From Candidatus Zixiibacteriota bacterium (GTDB lineage: Bacteria > Zixibacteria > MSB-5A5 > JAABVY01): DNA of 9,082 bases. Positions 6,496-9,082 of the stretch are shown piece after piece. The stretch lies in assembly GCA_014730285.1 (NCBI GenBank), contig WJIM01000178.1, positions 1 to 9,082 on the forward strand, given 5' to 3'. Position numbers and translations under genes: made by a program. Within the stretch, counting starts at the first letter, position 1, and each line of letters begins with the position of its first letter. Below the pieces are notes generated by a model. It had not been told where the DNA came from. It saw only the letters and a program-made list of their open reading frames with translations, and made no database searches.

Positions 6496-6522
6496 TTTAG
6501 AATATGCTCAATCTGCCGATAT
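6496..6522 (+). promoter_or_regulatory. Candidate sigma-28 (FliA-type) promoter of motAB
   Basis: The plus strand has GCCGATAT at 6515-6522, seven of eight bases of the flagellar sigma-28 -10 consensus GCCGATAA. It is preceded at the standard 15-base distance by TTTA (6496-6499), two of four bases of the TAAA -35 element. The site lies about 51 bases before the motA GTG, leaving a usable leader. In enteric bacteria motA is transcribed from a sigma-28 promoter, so position and gene fit. The weak -35 keeps this a candidate. Confidence 0.5.
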
Positions 6523-6562
6523 TCATAGTGATAGAGCGGTAATGGTTAATCTAATAATATTT

Positions 6563-6566
6563 AGGA
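6563..6566 (+). promoter_or_regulatory. Ribosome binding site for the motA GTG start
   Basis: AGGA lies seven bases before GTG 6574-6576 in an A/T-rich leader. It is short but well placed, and supports the GTG over the internal ATG 51 bases further in. Confidence 0.6.
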
Positions 6567-6573
6567 TATAAAA

Positions 6574-7335
6574 GTGGATATTTCTTCGATTATCGGACTA
6601 CTTCTGGGGATTTCTGCGATAATCATGTCATTTGTCTGGGAGGGCGGTCATCTCGAATCGGTTCTGGCCGGACCGGCAATGTTTATCGTCATTGGCGGAA
6701 CTGTGGGCGCCTCCATGGTTACGACCTCGCTTGATACGGTCCTGCGCATACCGCGCTATCTGCATATTGTCTTCCGGGGCAGAAAATACGACCACTTTGA
6801 GGCAATAGAACAAATCGTTGCCATGGCCGAGCGTGCTCGCCGCGACGGCATTCTGGGACTTGAAGCCAACCTTAAATCCATTACCAATCCGTTTTTTAAA
6901 AAAGCCCTGAAACTCGTTATAGACGGCACCGAGGTTACCGTGCTGCGCTCTATCCTTGAAACGGAAATATCCTATATAGCGGATAGACACAGCCGCGGAA
7001 TCGGCCTTTTCCGCACTATGGGCGGGTTCTCGCCGACTATGGGAATTATCGGTACAGTGCTGGGACTGATCCATACCCTGGCCAACACCGATAATCCCTC
7101 GCGTATGGCCTCGGCCATCGCCTCGGCCTTTATCGCCACATTATGGGGGGTGGCGCTGGCCAACCTGGCCTGGATTCCGATCTCGGAAAAACTCAAATTC
7201 AGGCATGAGGAGGAACTCGCCAACCTTGAGCTCATTACCGAGGGTGTCGTGTCGATACAATCGGGCGATAATCCACGAGTAATCAGAACCAAGCTGACAT
7301 CATTCATCAATCCCAATGAGAGGGACTTTCAGTGA
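6574..7335 (+). CDS. motA: Flagellar motor stator protein MotA
   Basis: MotA forms the five-subunit ring around MotB in the stator. It couples ion flow to torque on the FliG rotor. This 253-residue protein has four hydrophobic segments, at about residues 4-21, 31-50, 148-168 and 183-203, with a large cytoplasmic loop between the second and third. That loop carries MAERARRDGILGLE (84-97), whose charged residues (Arg89/Arg90 and Glu97) correspond to the FliG-contacting Arg90 and Glu98 of E. coli MotA. The PTMGIIGTVLGLI segment has the conserved channel-side Pro (Pro154). The full loop argues for MotA rather than ExbB or TolQ. The start is GTG (6574-6576), supported by AGGA at 6563-6566 and by the typical MDxxxxIGLLLG beginning; the first ATG is 51 bases further in. 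It overlaps motB by GTGA, and a sigma-28-like site lies upstream. Whether protons or sodium drive it cannot be told. Confidence 0.95.
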   Translation: MDISSIIGLLLGISAIIMSFVWEGGHLESVLAGPAMFIVIGGTVGASMVTTSLDTVLRIPRYLHIVFRGRKYDHFEAIEQIVAMAERARRDGILGLEANLKSITNPFFKKALKLVIDGTEVTVLRSILETEISYIADRHSRGIGLFRTMGGFSPTMGIIGTVLGLIHTLANTDNPSRMASAIASAFIATLWGVALANLAWIPISEKLKFRHEEELANLELITEGVVSIQSGDNPRVIRTKLTSFINPNERDFQ

Positions 7336-8102
7336 GAGTTGGCGGCAAAAGGAAAAAGGGAGACGACGGCAATAAAGTAGGGCAGGAGAGATGGCTTCTT
7401 ACTTATGCCGATATGATTACACTGTTGCTGGCTCTCTTTATCGTCATGTACTCCATGTCCAAGATCGATTCCGAGAAATTTCACAATGTTACCGAAGCGC
7501 TTTCCGAGCAATTACATAAAGGCAGAAGTATATTCGAAAAATCGCTCCGAAGCGATGTCATTGGCGATAATACTCTCGACTATGGCCGCCTCAGACTTAT
7601 TCAACAGCGTATTAAGGACCGCATCCGATTGGAAAGCATGCGCCGGGAAACTCCCGTCGGTATAAGCACCACAGTTGATCAAAGAGGCCTGGTAATACAT
7701 ATCAAAGAATCCGCGCTATTCGATCCGGGAAGTCATATATTGAAGGATGATGCCTACGAGCCGTTGGATATCGTCTCCACCCAGCTCAAGAATATCAACA
7801 ATCCCATCCGCATCGAAGGGCATACCGACAATACACCCATCAACACGCCCAGATTCCCCTCCAACTGGGAACTGTCCGCCGCCCGAGCGATTTCGGTCAT
7901 AAAATACTTCATCGAAAAGCATGAGATCTCTCCTGACCAGCTCTCCGCCCTCGGCTTCGGTGAATTCAAGCCGATTGCTGATAATGCCACACCGGAGGGA
8001 CGCGCCCAGAACAGAAGGGTGGACATAGTAGTACTGGCGCAGTCCGAAATCAAAAACGAACCGCCCTCACAGCCCGAGAAAATGGCTGACTTCGAGGAGT
8101 AG
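7332..8102 (+). CDS. motB: Flagellar motor stator protein MotB (OmpA/MotB domain)
   Basis: MotB carries the ion-binding Asp of the stator and anchors it to peptidoglycan. The 256 residues show a basic cytoplasmic N-terminus (KRKKGDD), one membrane helix in WLLTYADMITLLLALFIVMYSMS (21-43) with the essential Asp at residue 27, and a short amphipathic segment after it (about 44-65) in the place of the plug. A linker follows, then a C-terminal OmpA-like domain (about 118-235). In that domain IEGHTDNTPI (161-170), WELSAARA (179-186) and the EGRAQNRRVDI segment (222-232) give the diaminopimelate-binding Asp and Arg pattern. The C-terminus is a short acidic, proline-containing tail. The start is GTG overlapping the motA stop (GTGA), with GAGAGGGA (7318-7325) six bases upstream. 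The overlap with motA keeps the two subunits co-translated. Confidence 0.96.
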   Translation: MRVGGKRKKGDDGNKVGQERWLLTYADMITLLLALFIVMYSMSKIDSEKFHNVTEALSEQLHKGRSIFEKSLRSDVIGDNTLDYGRLRLIQQRIKDRIRLESMRRETPVGISTTVDQRGLVIHIKESALFDPGSHILKDDAYEPLDIVSTQLKNINNPIRIEGHTDNTPINTPRFPSNWELSAARAISVIKYFIEKHEISPDQLSALGFGEFKPIADNATPEGRAQNRRVDIVVLAQSEIKNEPPSQPEKMADFEE

Positions 8103-8194
8103 AATCCTCAGTCGCGTATCGCGCTTTAAATTGTTTAGGAAAAATTACTTGCCTTGGAAGCCTCAAAACCGTTGTTTATGGATTCAGTATGAGC

Positions 8195-8201
8195 AAGGAG
8201 G
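8195..8201 (+). promoter_or_regulatory. Strong ribosome binding site of the unknown gene after motB
   Basis: AAGGAGG lies five bases before ATG 8207-8209. It is among the strongest such sites in the window. It is the main reason, besides the 292-codon open frame, for calling this gene and its start. Confidence 0.8.
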
Positions 8202-8206
8202 CCTGA

Positions 8207-9082
8207 ATGGCGGCGGAAGCCAATATTGCATCAAAGAGCAAAGCCCTGAGAATAATAGCAATCATCGTGGCTGTGGTTGTTTTCGGTATAGTTATATTGA
8301 GCGTGGTTATCTTTCCGCGCATGGAAAATCTCTTTCTGCGCAAAGGCCTGGAATATGCAAAGCAGAAGACATTAGCCGTGCTCCCGGCTATTGACGGCTA
8401 CAATCCCGACCTGCATCCATACGATCCTCTGATTATCGATGTTGCCCTGAGCGAGCTTCAGACCAGTCTCGATCTGGACACTCTTGCTTCTGAAGAACTG
8501 GTCGCCAACACCAAGGATTTTATGCAGGTATTCAGGCGGCAGTACGACGATCAGCTAATCACCCCGGAGGAGGTAAAAACTATCGCCGCAAGCCTCGATA
8601 CACTCCAGCGCACTTTTCTCCGCAAGCATTTCAATCCGGTGAAAGAAAATGTCTGGAAGTTGATTGAGGCCAAAAGCCCCGAAATATCGGATGATTTGTT
8701 TAAAGTGCTGGGATTTGATTCGGTCGCCATATACAATCCCGAAGTCAAGCTCGGCCTGACCGGACCTTACACGGTGAAGCTCATCAATGAATATTACGAG
8801 GCCCGTCAGGATGGGGATATTGGAGACGATGAGTACCATGAGATGTTAAAGACTGTCAAAAACCTGGACCAGTTTCAATTGCGGGATGAACTGCGGGCCA
8901 CCTCGCAGGCTGTCTATAAGACCGAAGAGTTCGATCAGTTCGAGAAGTCGGAGAAGTTCAGGGAAAACATCACTTACATCCTCGATCGCCTGCGTGACAC
9001 TGAGTATGATTTCAAGCCGGTGCAATCCACTTTGAGAAGTTTTGTCTACATCTGGTACCAGAAGGCGGGAAGAGAGACGGAT
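8207..9082 (+). CDS. Hypothetical single-pass membrane protein downstream of motB (3' truncated by the window)
   Basis: I do not recognise the family. The frame has 292 codons with no stop up to the window end, so the C-terminus is missing. The ATG at 8207-8209 is preceded by an excellent AAGGAGG (8195-8201) five bases away. Residues 1-13 are short and polar with two lysines, and one hydrophobic segment (about 14-37, rich in I and V) follows, ending at FPRM. This predicts a cytoplasmic N-terminus and a large outside domain, or a signal anchor. The rest is charged and probably mostly helical (LSELQTSL, DTLQRTF, EEFDQFEKSEKFRENITYILDRLRD), with no enzymatic motif, no Cys and no repeats I trust. 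It lies 104 bases after motB on the same strand. FliL often sits near motAB and also has one N-terminal helix, but I see no FliL-like pattern. Codon use looks like its neighbours, so recent transfer is not suggested. Confidence 0.85.
   Translation, partial: MAAEANIASKSKALRIIAIIVAVVVFGIVILSVVIFPRMENLFLRKGLEYAKQKTLAVLPAIDGYNPDLHPYDPLIIDVALSELQTSLDLDTLASEELVANTKDFMQVFRRQYDDQLITPEEVKTIAASLDTLQRTFLRKHFNPVKENVWKLIEAKSPEISDDLFKVLGFDSVAIYNPEVKLGLTGPYTVKLINEYYEARQDGDIGDDEYHEMLKTVKNLDQFQLRDELRATSQAVYKTEEFDQFEKSEKFRENITYILDRLRDTEYDFKPVQSTLRSFVYIWYQKAGRETD

Noticed and set aside
6574..8102. ExbB/ExbD or TolQ/TolR pair instead of MotA/MotB
   Set aside because: The first protein has the long MotA cytoplasmic loop with the RRDGILGLE motif, and the second has a full OmpA-like peptidoglycan-binding domain.
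8113..8123. CGCG-TAT-CGCG inverted repeat after motB as a terminator
   Set aside because: The stem is only four base pairs with a three-base loop and is not followed by a T-run.
8131..8394. 87-codon open frame over the start of the unknown gene
   Set aside because: It is out of frame with the well-supported gene at 8207, has no ribosome binding site and shows no protein-like pattern.
8555..8860. Two short helical segments resembling SHOCT-type ends (around LITPEEV and DIGDDEYHEML)
   Set aside because: The resemblance is limited to a few acidic and hydrophobic positions and would be expected in any charged helical protein.
8207..9082. FliL identity for the gene after motB
   Set aside because: Only the position and the single N-terminal helix fit; the sequence after the helix does not show a FliL-like pattern and is already longer than typical FliL.

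Overview
The window is a gene-dense stretch of a bacterial chromosome, about half G+C by eye. It holds ten protein genes, two of them cut by the window edges. I see no tRNA, rRNA, transposase, integrase or CRISPR array. The protein set points to a flagellated diderm-type bacterium: SMC, FtsY, RlmH, MotA/MotB, a Bacteroidetes-like class I aminotransferase, and an alanine-dehydrogenase-like member of the ornithine cyclodeaminase family. An uncultured lineage near the FCB superphylum (for example Zixibacteria-like) is my guess from general resemblance only. The sequence does not prove it.

Region 1 (1-3066, + strand) is a housekeeping operon: the C-terminal half of smc, ftsY, a YjbQ/UPF0047 protein and rlmH. 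Each stop overlaps the next start (ATGA, ATGA, TGATG), so translation is probably coupled. SMC ends in a strongly acidic tail, while FtsY lacks the acidic N-terminal domain seen in some homologues.

Region 2 (3067-6347, - strand) reads from right to left: an OCD/alanine-dehydrogenase-family enzyme with a TTG start, a ROK-family sugar kinase, and a PLP-dependent aminotransferase. The aminotransferase stop codon directly abuts the rlmH stop codon, leaving no space for a terminator. A plausible housekeeping-type promoter precedes the first gene. A 15-base motif, TTCAAANAGAGGAAA, occurs three times on the - strand of this cluster: at the ROK start, at the ROK end and at an in-frame internal ATG near the aminotransferase start. 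Two overlapping palindromes fill much of the ROK/aminotransferase gap.

Region 3 (6348-6573) is a 226-base divergent intergenic region. It holds the leftward promoter and, facing right, a candidate sigma-28 (flagellar) promoter.

Region 4 (6574-9082, + strand) encodes the flagellar stator pair MotA and MotB (GTGA overlap). After a 104-base gap comes a third gene with a strong ribosome binding site, encoding a single-pass membrane protein of unknown family that runs off the window. It is the least explained gene here and a candidate accessory to the stator locus.

I do not see convincing evidence of a wholly new system. The best leads are the triplicated motif, the unknown gene after motB, the sigma-28-like site and the SMC tail/FtsY arrangement.
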